Origin: Phallus indusiatus
Lineage: Eukaryota; Basidiomycota; Agaricomycetes; Phallales; Phallaceae
DNA: 64,000 nt
Reading direction: 5' to 3'
NCBI GenBank assembly: GCA_027605045.1
Contig: JAQFWX010000008.1
Span: 1,912,410 to 1,976,409 of the forward strand
The notes below the pieces were generated by a model. The model saw nothing but the letters and a program-made list of their open reading frames with translations. It made no database searches and was not told the DNA's origin. Numbering within the stretch: the stretch's first letter is position 1; each line of letters begins with the position of its first letter. Of this stretch, positions 37,368 through 49,500 are shown one piece after another. The position numbers and the translations under genes are program-made.

Positions 37368-40142
37368 TCAGCCCAAAACCTCCACGTCCGTTCCTGCAAC
37401 GACATTGTTCGTTTTTGGATCCCAAATATCTATCTCCACATTGATCGCATTACCCTTCTTGACATCTGGTGTGACCCCCCAAAACTCATTCGTAGCCTTA
37501 TCAAAGCGTAACCAAGGTGGTAGATCGGCACCATTGTGTTGTTTAGCGATGAGAAAGACTGCATGACTAGCGTTTGGCTTGGGTATGTTTGGGGTAAATG
37601 CGAATGGTTGACGAGCGGTAATGGAATACGATGAAATCGGAAAAGATGTACTATGCTGATCATCTGAGTAAACAGACGGAACCGTCATTGCCACAGAGTG
37701 TACGTTCGGAGCCTTCTCAGTATGCCCTGCCATCTTCCTCGTATGATTCACACCGATGACAGATACATTCGATGCAGAGCCAAAATATTCCTCAGTAGAA
37801 GGGTCAGGAGACTCTGCTTGGTCAACGCTTCCTTTTGTCTTCGACGCGGTACTGTGTGCTGGCGGGTCGTGCGTTACCAAAGCAGGCTGTTCTGGAGGGT
37901 GCGTTGATAGTTCGTCCAATGCATTCTCCGTCTCCGCTTCTTTAATATCTTCCAAGCTACTGTCTCCAAAATGAGGACGTACAACACGAGTTAGATTGGG
38001 AAAGGAAGGTCTGGTGCTCTCTTTGATCGACAAGGATGGCTTCGAAAGATGAGAATGTACTTCGTTCAGAACTCTGCGTGAATCTTCGGATGATATCTTC
38101 GCCGTTACGGTACTAGCAGCGCTCCGTAAGGTCGCTCTACGTTTGTTAGCCAGAAACTCGCCAACTTTCATACTTGGAGACCCACTAGTCTCTTTGGGAG
38201 GTACGGCAGGAATAACATCATTGAAGGACATGCCAGAAGCCGATCTAAAAACCGGATTAGGCGGCCGAGGAAGGTTATGAGAGTGTCTAGTTGAGTGCGG
38301 AGCAAGCTGTGGACAGGAATTCGAGAAGCGGGATGGAGGAAAGGTGGCCGGTGTGGGCTTATTATTATTGGTGGAGTCTTTCTCTTGAAGTTGTCGGAAG
38401 CTGACAGTTCGAGGGAGATTGTTGGCAATGAAATCGCTGAAGAGTCCGCTGCTTCCGTTCAATACCGCAATGGGCCTTCCGATCTTGCTTTTACGAGGTC
38501 GCTGAGGATGCCGAGCCATGAATTTGTTTTCCTGTTTGAAAAGATTGGGAGACGTCCTTTCTTGACTACGGCCCATTAAACTTGGATTCATATATCTTTC
38601 TCCTCGTAGGCGGTTGCGGATGGCATCAAAAACCGCCTTCGTCGTTGGGAGTCTGCCGCCCAAACTGGGGCTGGAAGAAAGAGAGAAATTGTCGAAAACA
38701 CGTTGAATAGGATTTCTCGATTGCGTATTATATATCGTTGGTTCTCGATAGCTGTATGCTACACCGATTGGTTTGAAGGACTTCCTCTTGGACCTAGCAT
38801 GTCTTCTATACATGATCGCAGACAACAACGCCTGAATGATACTAATCAGTCAGAATCTATGCGCATCGAATAGACTCTTACTACAATGACAACAAAAGCC
38901 AAACCAAGACATGCACCAAGTACACGCCTAAGGACTAGGCTTGACATGACATGTGATAATCGCCTCCCCTTTGCGTCGTGGGTTTGCGCAATATCGATGA
39001 CGAGGTCAAAAGAGATGACATTGGTAACATTGTGTGCCATGTGACGCGCTGTTATAGCAATTCGCGAGTTACTGTCAACATCCCGGGGGATCGTGCCGTT
39101 CAGAAACAGGCGAGTAGGATCAAAAGCAACCCATGGCACGGTGGAACTATCATCGAGAGAAAGCACCCAATTCGGATCGTCTCTAGCTTCAGTCAGAGTG
39201 AACGCGCTCAGATTGACCCCGAAAGTTGAACCTGGGACAATATGCTGTGGTGGAAGCCAGGAAGTGTTGAAGTACGACGGGAATACGTTAAGTGTAAGCT
39301 CGGTAGCAAGATTAAGATGCTGATTCGGAAAAGAGGCAGAAGCGATGACTGGTAACGTGTAACGTCCCGGACTTTGAGGACCAGTCCCAGAGAGACTTAG
39401 AGCGGAGAAATCCCAAGACGCCCAAGGAAGCGTCGAAGTGTTTACAAGTAGACTGAAATTGACCGCAGATGTCGGGATAGTGTGAGAAAACAGGGTCTTA
39501 TTTACAGGAAAGTCATCGAGAATGACTCTTTCGAAGTCTTCGATGACGGCGGAAAAGGGTAAGCCAGTAGTGATATTGCGAGCTCTGAAGGAACCAACGA
39601 GAGCCAGGTCGTGGGGTGATGTTATGAAAATGAACGTGTCTGATACTGCAGCATCACTTTGAAAGATAAATAAACAATAAACAACCAATAAACAGTTGAA
39701 TTGGTTCTGGTACTCCATACTATACTCACCTGACGGAAGCCATCACCTTTATGGCACTGGATTGAACCTCATTCGGAGTTTCACCATTCAACGTCATTAA
39801 ACTTGGATCAAAATGAAGCCACTGTGGGACAGGATTGCCATCTTCCAGTTGAACAGAGATATTCAAATTGCTAAAGGAGCCTTCGCCTTCTGAAAGAAAG
39901 GTATCTCCACTGAGGCCAATGGAGAACGACCAATTCGGGGGAACGCGTAGAGCAGGAAGAGCACCCAGTTTTGACATATTCTTCAAAAGTACCGATGATG
40001 GCAATGGGAAGTAAACGGAAGATAGTGCTGGATTGGAAGGGACCAATTGCGACTTGAGGGAATTGTGCAGAACGGGAATAGCTGAGGCGAATAGCCATGT
40101 AATTGAAGTTGAAAAAGAAAGTAAAGTAAAGGCCAATTTCAT
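37368..40142 (-). CDS. Axl2-like type I membrane protein with cadherin-like domains
   Basis: A surface protein resembling yeast Axl2, which marks axial budding and cell polarity. Exon 1 (40142 to about 39726) starts with a signal peptide (MKLAFTLLSFSTSITWLFAS). The extracellular part has dystroglycan-type cadherin-like repeats, each with a WLHFDPSLMTLNGETP-type element: PQWLHFDP...LNGETP, PWASWDFSALSLSGTGP and PWVAFDPTRLFLNGTIP. Many Asn-x-Ser/Thr sites fit a secreted ectodomain. A single membrane helix (LGACLGLAFVVIV) spans the junction of the second and third exons near 38846-38880. A large Ser/Pro-rich cytoplasmic tail follows. The tail itself ends in another cadherin-like half repeat (PWLRFDKATNEFWGVTPDV), a feature I associate with basidiomycete Axl2-like proteins. 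It is divergent from the aminotransferase over about 350 bases. Confidence 0.85.
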
Positions 40143-40427
40143 GTTGTTAATATTTCGTAATTATGATCATAAAAATGAGAGTGGATCAGAATAAAAATCA
40201 TTACTGTGGTCAATGTAGTGCGGGTACGAGAGCAGTATGTCTTAGGCGCCGGTGATAACGTCACGTAACGAGTAACATGATCATGGTCTTCCGATGGATA
40301 AAGTAGTAATCCATCGACGACGTGGACATCGATTGACTAGCTTGTCGTCGTCGGATTCGTGGATGTTCAGCTGATTGCGATACTCCAAATTAAACATTTA
40401 CCACGCAGAAGCTCTTATCATTGTGAG

Positions 40428-40435
40428 TATATATA
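40428..40435 (+). promoter_or_regulatory. Probable TATA box of the aminotransferase gene
   Basis: TATATATA about 60 bases upstream of the ATG at 40495, in the shared intergenic region with the Axl2-like gene. Confidence 0.5.
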
Positions 40436-40494
40436 CACGGCTTAGGAAGCGATCACCTCGTGAATACCTCAAGGCCCTTTTATCTAGAGCTATC

Positions 40495-42443
40495 ATGTCT
40501 CAGCAAGCCGAAGATAAACAGAACGGACATGCTATTCCAAATCAAACCCGCATTTTACATCGCACACCATGGACACCTCCGGTTGCTGTCTCTGGGAAAG
40601 GTTGGTCCGACTGATTGTTAAACTGATTGACATTAAGCAGCTCTATAGGACTATACATAACGTTAGAAGATGGTAGAGTTCTTTTGGACTCTGTTGGCGG
40701 TGCTGCTGTCTCGTGTATTGGAAACGGTCATCCCGAGGTCATCAAAGCGCTTCAGGATCAAGTCGAGAAACTTGCTTGTACGCTTAATGCATCCCCGAAG
40801 CTTTTCACAGGTCCTAATTTGAATTACTTATGAAGATGTGTACAATATGCAGCTATCGAATGATGTTGCGGAACGCTTGGCTGCGGAGCTCGTTGCTTCC
40901 GGAAAGGGTGCGTTTGAGCTTTGTGGCTTCGTGGCTGGAGGTAAAGAGCACACATTTTACCTAACCTCCGAAGCAGACTGATTATAATCATTGCATATAT
41001 AGGCTCAGAAGCTATGGAAGGCGCATTGAAACTTGCTCGTCAGGTATGAGGAGCAATCATCGTTACGAGCCTGACATATGGATTCTGATCCATTGTTCTA
41101 GTATTACTACGAAACAGGACAGCGACAGAGAAAGTATTACATCGCTCGTCGCCTATCATATCACGGAAACACGCTTGCAACGCTTTCCGTTGCCTTTCAC
41201 AGTGCTCGGCGTGCTCCGTACGAAGACGTATTGAATCATGAGAATTATCACCATGTATCACCAGCTTATTATAAACGCTTTAAACTCGAGAATGAAAGCG
41301 AAGACGCTTATGTTACACGATTAGCTGATGAGCTAGAGGCCAAATTTCAAGAACTGGGTCCTGAAAATGTCATTGGGTGTACGTCAAGCCGTGTGGTTAT
41401 CATCAGATAGACCAACACAGATACCTTTTTACTGATTTGGGTTATACATTTCATTCAGTTGTAGCAGAAACGGTGGTCGGTGCAACTGCGGGTGTCGTAC
41501 CTGCTCCAAAGAAATATTTCAAGGCCATGAAAGAAATCGCCCATAAACATGGGGCTCTTTTCATACTTGATGAGGTGATGTGTGGCATGGGTCGTACGTT
41601 CTTTGCTAGATTTCTTTTTTTTCCTGCCAGAACGAGCATTAATTGATTCCTAGGTATGGGTACTTTACATGCTTGGGAAAGTTTTGGTGACGGGGAAGCC
41701 CCGGATATACAGGCCGTTGCTAAGGGTCTTGGCGGAGGGCAAGTCCATATAGTAGTTCATCACGCACACGCACCACATTGAACCCCACTTTGAAATTTAG
41801 ATATGCCTCCATTGGTGCAGTTTTGATGAATAAGCGTGTGGCCGATGGTATCAGAGATAACAATGGTTTTTGGCAACATGGCCATACATACCAGGTCAGT
41901 TAGTTTGTACGTAACTCAAAAAGGCACTGGTATCAAAAATGCTTTCAGGCTCATCCGCTCTCCTGCGCGGCCTCGTTAGCTGTTCAAGATGTCATCAAAA
42001 AGGAGAACCTTCTAGAGCATAATCTCAAACAGGGAGCATATTTACTTTCCCTTCTCCGGCAAAGACTAGAATCCCCTAACGCCCCAGCGAAGCCATATAT
42101 ATTTGATATCCGCGGCGGAGGATTATGGTATGCAGTTGAATTTGAAGTCCCTCAAAGCAAAATGGGAAACCAGAAATTTGGCATGGTCGTTCAAGCTAGA
42201 TGTCTTGAGAAAGGGTTGATCATAATGGGCTTTACCGGTGGTGCGAGTTTGGACGGCACGAAAGGCGATCATTGTATGCTTTCACCCGCTTATAACGTTA
42301 CAAAAGAAGAAGTACGTACCCTTTTTTTCTTCTTATTGTCTCATCCAAGAATAGCTACTGACAGAAACTAGATCGATTCCATTGTAGATACTTTTGTAGA
42401 AAGCATCGAAGAAACCATCATCAAGTTCAATCTTAACGATTAG
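40495..42443 (+). CDS. Class III PLP-dependent aminotransferase
   Basis: Transfers amino groups using pyridoxal phosphate; the acceptor and donor are unknown. Many-exon gene, roughly 450 residues. The start MSQQAEDKQNGHAIPNQTRI is followed by GLYITLEDGRVLLDSVGGAA and GNGHPEVIKALQDQ. Cofactor-pocket motifs: GGSEAMEGALKLARQYYYET, SYHGNTLATLSVAFHSARRA, FILDEVMCGMGR with the pyridine-nitrogen Asp, and AVAKGLGGGYASIGAVLMNK, whose Lys should form the Schiff base. HTYQAHPLSCAASLAVQDVI and the C-terminal KEEIDSIVDTFVESIEETII complete the fold. Order and spacing match class III (omega/ornithine-type) aminotransferases. No mitochondrial presequence is obvious. It is convergent with the thiolase, 375 bases apart. 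Confidence 0.9.
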
Positions 42444-42818
42444 AAGGGTCGATTTTATGATTTTCCCTTGTATATATAATTCCGATTTGAAATTCAAGTA
42501 TATTTTTGCTACTATTGTAAACTAATCTTTACTTTCCCTGCGTAGTGGCATGATTGTATATCAATTTGGGTACTATCCTCTAAACATCATTGACAAGTTA
42601 CCGTCACAAGTACCGATTATGTACATATGTTGCACATTCACTAGCTTGTTTGAGACTGATTCAAAACTGAGGAACGTGTTTGATACACATGCGACCATAA
42701 GGTCCTTGCTCATAAACGGACTTTGTTTATGCAAAATAAAAAGTAAATACACAATACACAAGGAAACAAGAGCTGCATTCACAGTGTGTATGAGACAAAC
42801 ATGTACAATATCGTATAT
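42444..42818. other. Convergent 3' region, no gene seen
   Basis: About 375 bases, AT-rich, between the aminotransferase and thiolase stops. Confidence 0.5.
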
Positions 42819-44386
42819 TTATTGTTCATTGACGAAAATGGCCGCCATACCCTGCAAATATATTAAGAAAAGTAACGAAAACAGCACAGCAAATTCCACG
42901 TACCATTCCACTACCGATACACATACTAGTCACAAAGATTTTCTCGTTAGTCCGCTTGGCGTGTGAAAACCCAGTAGCGACCTGTCGTGCACCCGCTGAA
43001 CAAAGAACAAGGTGTCAATAGTCACGCAAGAAGAAAAGCACGCCCTATCAACACTTACTGCAGCCCAGAGGGTGTCCTAAAGCGATAGCACCGCCGACAG
43101 GGTTCACCTTTTCCAAGGGTATTTTGAGATGTTGAATCGAGAAAATGGCTTGACTAGCGAATGCTTCGTTAATCTCGAAGAAATCCACGTCAGTAATGTC
43201 GATGCCGGCCTGTTTCAGAACCTTCGGGATGGCATATGCAGGTCCGACACTGTGTCGGGAAACGATCATGAGAGAAGACCATGTAACGACGAGAAGAAAC
43301 GATACCACGTACCCCATGATTCTAGGTGGAACACCTACAACAGCTGCAGTGACAAATTTACCGAGTATAGGTAACCGGAGTCGCTGAGCCACGCTTCGTC
43401 TAGCTAGAAGTACTGCTGCTGCACCATCTGAGACCTGAGAGGCGTTACCCGCGTGGGTACTGCCGTCTTTGGTGAAAGCCGGTTTTAGCTTTGCCAAACT
43501 TTCCTTGGTAACACCGTCTCGAACGCCATCATCACTATCAACAATAATCTCCCGTTCTTCTTCCGTCTTTGGATCAACCCATTTAGTCTTGATGGGTATG
43601 ATTTCTGCCTTGAATAAGCCGGCTTTCTAGGGGTTAAGATCTAAGTTCCTTCTCTTGCAGGCATAACGTGACAGCAACCTACCTGTGCAGCAGCAGCTTT
43701 TTGGAAACTCTTGGCAGCGAATTCATCTTGGACACCACGCGAAATCTTGTAGTCGGCGGCAACATTCTCCGATGTTATACCCATGGGGATAAGACAGTCC
43801 GCCGCTTCTTGATTAGCCAGGATAACGTCTGAGATTGATGGCAGCGCTCTTGCACCATAACCTTGAGTCATCGACTCCACGCCAGCACCTTAAACATGGA
43901 ATCAGACCATCGGTGATTCCTAAAAGAGGGAAACGGGGAACACATACCTATACCGATATCAATTTGACCCGTTTTGATTTCCATGGCTATTTGGTTAACA
44001 GCGGTCAAACCACTAGAACACTGTCTATTGACAGCATTGACAGCAGAGGTGTGAGGAATACCGGCGTGCAGCGCTGCCATACGAGCAGCGTTGGCGCCAC
44101 CGCCTGGTTGAAGAACGTTGCCAACTACGACGTCTTCCACGAGGGAAGGATCCAACTGAACGGTGCTATATACAGCACGAAGGACAGCAGACAGAATTTC
44201 TTCAGGTGCGGTATCTTTGAATCCTCCTTTATTACCCTATAACAAGTATCAAACAACAACTTCAGTTGGTTTCGAGACAACTTTGTGTTCTTTGCTGTAT
44301 ACCTTGGTTAGTGCGGAACGCAGGGCTGCCACAACGACAACATCGTCTTCATGCTTCGTCAATAATTGAGCTTTTCGGGGCGACAT
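42819..44386 (-). CDS. 3-ketoacyl-CoA thiolase (acetyl-CoA C-acyltransferase)
   Basis: Last step of fatty acid beta-oxidation: cleaves 3-ketoacyl-CoA to acetyl-CoA and a shortened acyl-CoA. Start MSPRKAQLLTKHEDDVVVVA at 44386. Motifs in order: NKGGFKDTAPEEILSAVLRA, VVGNVLQPGGGANAARMAA, the nucleophile Cys in VNRQCSSGLTAVNQIAMEI, AGVESMT, NASQVSDGAAAVLLARRS, DFFEINEAFASQA, the catalytic His in GGAIALGHPLGCS, and the second Cys in TSMCIGSGMGMAAIF. The last two exons (splices near 42865-42910 and 43000-43060) end AAIFVNEQ at 42819, with no PTS1 tripeptide. The N-terminus resembles peroxisomal thiolases but I could not match the PTS2 nonapeptide, so localisation is open; an upstream exon is possible. 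Confidence 0.9.
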
Positions 44387-44934
44387 GTTTTAGGAAAAGA
44401 AGAGGAGTAGAATGAGGAAGCAATTGTGAGCGACCGGTGCGATTTTGTTACCGCTGTAGATTTTCATGTGATTATGTGATTACGTAAACAAACACGTAAG
44501 CCCTCGGGATTATTACCACCGACTAGACATATCAAAAAGGAATGATTTATGCGCTCAACGCTAATATTATTGATTTATTATTCAAACAAGGCATTCTTTT
44601 GGTAAAAATTACAAACTAAAAATGGAAAGGAAAAAGAAAAAGAAAGAAAAAACAATCGGGAAAGTAGTTTAGGGCTAATCAAGAGTGCACGAAAATGAGA
44701 CAGGTGACATGTATGAGAGAGAAAGAAAATGGGAAAAAGAAAGCAAGAAAACATAGCAGGCGTGACGAATAGGTATATATATGTAGCAGCTACAAGATTA
44801 ACGATAAGAAAAAAGATAAAGAGAATAAGGAATTTTTTTTTTTTTGGTTTCTTGTATCGAATCCGACTTCCAAAGAGGCTCTTTGTTTCTCCGCACGACG
44901 GGCGACAAATCACGTTTTTGGTTTGTTCCGACGA
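44387..44934. other. Intergenic region and GATA 3' end
   Basis: About 550 bases between the thiolase start and the stop of the second GATA gene. Mostly A-rich on the + strand near 44600-44850; no supported gene. Confidence 0.5.
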
Positions 44935-46539
44935 TTACCTGGAGCTTTCTCTAACGTCCTCATTTTCTCTTCGCTCCCTATCTTCTCTTCTCTCCCTTTC
45001 GCGCTCACGTTCACGTTCAACAACCCGTTCCCGCTCATCAGCCGGGCTTCTTCTCATGTCACCGTGATAGGGTTCTCGGGGAGAGTAGGGATGGATGCTA
45101 TTGTAATTACTCCGAGGAGAAGGGTATGATGAATCGTGTTCGCGATCACGTTGCTGACCATTGTCTCGAGCTGAGGCAGGAGAGAGGTGCGGCGAATTGG
45201 GAAGTTGGGTTGGTGATGGGTAGCCAGATGGACTGAGATGAGCAGATTTGGAGGCTGGCGATGCGGAAGGCAGTCGCATTGAGGCGTTGCTGTTGTGACC
45301 GGGGGAATGAGAACCAGGATTGTTGCTGTTGTGATTCAGAAGGGCACCTAGTGAGTGAGCACTAGGGGCGTTGCGATCGGCAGGTGAATTGGTGATAATG
45401 GGTGATGCGGCAGAAGACGAGGGTGCAGAGCCGCCGCCGCCATGTATATTCAACAAGGAATTGTGATTCAAGGGACGAGATGAAGGGTCCACCGCTACAC
45501 CCACTACACCTGGACCAGATAGTTTTTGCTGTTGTTGATGTACCGGATTAAGACTAAGGTTGAGACTGGGAGGGTTCGGGTTAGTTGCCAGCAGGCTGTT
45601 TCCAAGAGCGGAAGCAGATGCAGTGTTAGGGCTAGCACCGGCGTTCGTTTTACGTGGCTTGCTCCTCAATTCAGCAGGATCATGAGGACGGTCCTTTTGA
45701 TGTGTCCGCTCGTATAATCCGCATTTGTTGCACAGAACTTTACCGGGATGCATCGAGCTGCGACGCCAGGCAGCGCTGTCGGGTGTGTGGCAGTTGAAGC
45801 ATCTTCTACGAATATAGGACGATAATTTTGTTGTGGCGTCGGATGTATAATACGTCTGCTTAGGGGTTGGGGGTGGGTGCGCTGACGAGTTTGTGAGAGG
45901 GTAGTGTGAGTGTGAGCCAGGATGGTGAGCTAGTGTGTGATGGTGGGGGTGATGAGACTGTGGTGGCGGGAGCAGGCCGTGCGGGTGTTGCAAATGAGAA
46001 GGCGGTGGCGATGGTCTGGCTGAGAGAAGAGAGTTGACGGTCAATTTAGAAGTCGAAGACGCTAAGGCTGAGGTAGGGCTGTGCGGGCTGTGAGGGTGTG
46101 TTGGTACTTCGAGGGGTGGCAGTTTGGAATGATGAGCATGAGCAGGGTGAAGAGACATGGACGCCGCCGACTGGTGGTGGGCGGCGTATCTCTCAAACTC
46201 GCGTTCGCGTTCGTGCTCTCGCTCCATGAGTTCTCTTTGGCGACTGTGGGCTGATGAGGGATGAGCTGAGGCTGGGTGATAGGGATGCAAAATATCGTGC
46301 GGAAGGGCATGGGGATGCGGGGGTGCTGATACCGGCGACTTGGATGATGGGAAGGGGAGACTCGGTGGGATGGGAAGGGAGAGATGGACGGGCGATCCTC
46401 GGGTCGAGGAGGTTGTCATTGTCGTCGTCGTCGTTGTCGTCAGGGGCGGTAATGTATATGGCCTTTTCAAATGAAAAACGGGATGATGACAAGTCAGCAT
46501 TTGGGAAATGTTTTCCCTCTCTTTTTTTGTCAATTTCAT
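44935..46539 (-). CDS. GATA-type zinc-finger transcription factor, second
   Basis: Predicted nuclear regulator from one long open frame of about 534 codons; an upstream exon is possible because an acceptor-like site lies near 46475. The N-terminal half is Pro/His/Ser-rich with an Arg/Glu block (EREHERER). The finger is R-R-C-FN-C-x19-C-NK-C-G, with DSAAWRRSSMHPGKVL and the basic tail LYERTHQKDRPHDPAELRSK. The C-terminal half is Asn/Ser/Pro-rich and ends in another Arg/Glu run (VVERERERERER). The x19 spacing is one I know from basidiomycete GATA fingers. Its nearly intronless structure differs from the first GATA gene at 23648. The finger is mid-protein here and C-terminal there, so they are not a recent duplicate pair. 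Confidence 0.88.
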   Translation of the reverse strand: MKLTKKERENISQMLTCHHPVFHLKRPYTLPPLTTTTTTTMTTSSTRGSPVHLSLPIPPSLPFPSSKSPVSAPPHPHALPHDILHPYHPASAHPSSAHSRQRELMEREHEREREFERYAAHHQSAASMSLHPAHAHHSKLPPLEVPTHPHSPHSPTSALASSTSKLTVNSLLSARPSPPPSHLQHPHGLLPPPQSHHPHHHTLAHHPGSHSHYPLTNSSAHPPPTPKQTYYTSDATTKLSSYIRRRCFNCHTPDSAAWRRSSMHPGKVLCNKCGLYERTHQKDRPHDPAELRSKPRKTNAGASPNTASASALGNSLLATNPNPPSLNLSLNPVHQQQQKLSGPGVVGVAVDPSSRPLNHNSLLNIHGGGGSAPSSSAASPIITNSPADRNAPSAHSLGALLNHNSNNPGSHSPGHNSNASMRLPSASPASKSAHLSPSGYPSPTQLPNSPHLSPASARDNGQQRDREHDSSYPSPRSNYNSIHPYSPREPYHGDMRRSPADERERVVERERERERERREDRERRENEDVRESSR

Positions 46540-49500
46540 TAAAATTTTAACTACTCACGAATGATGCTCGCGATAAGACTAGGTAGAGTGTATGAATGAT
46601 TAATGAGCTGTCTGTCAAGTACACGTAAAGTACGAGAGAGGTAAACGAACCTGTTGCCTGTACGACGACTGCTGTCTCTCAATTTCGTCTGAATCGACGC
46701 TGGATGGTCTGTCGCGCATGACTGTCCAGCCGTTGACACTATGTTCGTTGTTGTACATTGTATTGCGGGCAACGGCGTGCATGTGGAGAACGACAACCGC
46801 GGTCTCAATTAAGGAGAGAAAAGAGAGGGAAAAGAGAGGAAAAGAAGAAAAATGGCTGAGGGTGCCGTTGGGATTTATTTATTTTATTCTCTGGCGCGGC
46901 CCAAAAACGACGATTATTTTGCACTCTTTTTGACGGTACCTGTGCGAAAAAGGCATCATGATCCCATCAGAATGTATTTCGTGTATTGATTTTTTTTTAT
47001 CATTATTAATCATATCATATTTAAAAAAAGAAAAGATTTTTAAAATATGTTTTTTGATTTTATCTATAATCATCAAATTATGGGATAGTTTTCTCGAAAT
47101 TGGAACTTTGCCCCTGATGTCGCGTTTTTTTATGATAGCCGTGGCCCTAAACGCCATGCCGAGCATTGAATAGACGCTGTTAGGCGCTGGATGGGCTGAT
47201 GACGCCCGCCGCTAAATGACCACCGGATCCTCCTCCCATCATATGCATCAGAAATCGACTTTGCATTGGATGAACCTTATTTCGCTGAACCGATCACATT
47301 TTTGTATTTTCCGTCAAAATCTGTCACTCTTGTCACTCCGGTCACGTACTCATGTACACGGTACAGCTGATGGGCCTGGCTGTCTGATCTCGACTCAGCT
47401 GGAGCCATACATATGTTACATATGTTATGTTATCCGTATAGATAGCGAGCCAGCGGTCGAAGTTCAGTCTCTCTTCTGACTCTCATCGGACTCATTTTCC
47501 CCCGGATCCTTCCTCGCGCATATGCGTTCCAGCTTCTGCCGCCCTCCCCGGCTTCACACCAACATCTAAACGGGAATACAGGGATCGCCATGACTATATC
47601 CCTATTTGAGAGATCTAGCCTCACACCCCCATCACCACCATACCACGAGTATTCTCTATACGAGAGTTTCTCATAACTTTGCCATCAGACATAAATATAC
47701 ATATCTACATCGGTATCTATACATTTGTATATATATATAAATTAATCATATTGACACCCCGTACTTTCCGGAACTATTCCCCCGTCTTACCTCGCACAAA
47801 AAAGAACAGCGCGCTAGCGTAAAAGGAACCTTTCCTCACTTTCCATACCATACCATACATACCATATCGCATCATGCCATACAAAGTACCACGCCTTCTG
47901 TAGGGTCTCGATACCCCTAACCGTCGTTTCCATAGCGTACAAGGCGAGCTTTCGTAAACCCAGTTGACTCTATCACCGTGATAAAGCCGTGATTTTATAG
48001 ATCACAAATTGTCCCCCAGCCGTCTTGTGATCATGATCATCTGATCATCCTAGCCTAACAAAACAGAAATGCTAAAAACGTGCCACTAATCTGATGGATC
48101 ATAGAACAAACGTATGGGATCATAAAATATGATCCCATCCAATAATGTTACTCTGAAATTATATACTTTGCTAAGAACCAATCTCGCCGCTCAAAAAGTG
48201 AGCGCGTCTCAGGCTTGCACCTCCCCTTTCTTTACAATCCAGATCCAATGAATCGAGTATGGCGCTTTCCGTTCCCCTTTCAAATATGTATACATCACTA
48301 TCACGTTCCCATCACCATCCTCCCTCCTCTCCCCCTAATTGACTCAGCAAGGCAACCCATCGCCATTTCAAGGCGTTGATCTCTTTTTCCTTTCGGGGCC
48401 AAGTCATCTTCGCCTGAGAAATTACCTTGATTGCGCATCCCGACACGTTCGGACTAACTAATTTAATTTGTAATTGTCATATAAGACGACACTTTACAAT
48501 ATCCCGGTCAACCCTTTTATAATACCTCCTCTCATCGTATTCATTCGCTCATCTTTGTTCAACTGTCGTCACGATCCAGAATGAAACCCGTGCTGTGTAA
48601 TGCCAAGTTCACTCGGCCAAGATCGATTCCCCACAGAGGACAGTGATGACCATCCGTTATCAGCGTTTGGCGTTTGATATCATGCACCAGGCTCTGATAC
48701 TCACCCACACACATATATCTACACACTTTGTACATAGCTGTCTTCTTTCCAACTCAATCCGCCACTTATCCATCATCATCCTCGTGCATCTCCATACATA
48801 TATTTATCTAACACTTATCCCCCTTTTCTAGAAGTAGTAATATAGTACAGTTTCAGGCATGGCGTCACTTTTTTTTATAACTTCCGATCCGGTGCTTGGT
48901 TTATTTACAATCTGGCTGACGTCTTCCGATTGATGGCCATCATCCGCAATTTAGCAGCAAAAAGACAGAAAGAAAAAGATATCAAAAGACTCTGGTTTAT
49001 TTGTTTAAGCGAACTATGTAGCTGGGGGTTCTCGGACAAGCCCATTGATTGAAAAAGTGTCTCGTCTTCCTGTCCTTCCTCCGACAAGTGCCAGCAGCTA
49101 GGTTCTATTCTCGAAACCAATGTCTTGTTTTTTTGCCCTCCATGACACATGTGTACCAATGTCTTCTATCCGGAGCCATTGGCCATTCACAATGGATTCC
49201 GGAATATCTCTGGTTAAAATTGTAAATTCCAAATCGTCCGGAGATAAGGGCTGGCAGGTAATTGCATACACACGCACGTTAATTTATACATACGGAAAAA
49301 TCTGCCGACACGATGATAGTATGTTATCAAACCAACCGTCAAACTGTCTCTCCCGCTTGCTAGGCCACAGCATCGCTTCACACCGCCTCTGTCGCAAAAG
49401 TTGAGTTGGAATGTCAGTATCGTCAAGTGAAAAAGCTGTATAGTCGTTAGGCGATCAAAATCCAAGAAAATTAATTTGATACGGTTGATTGTTACGACTC

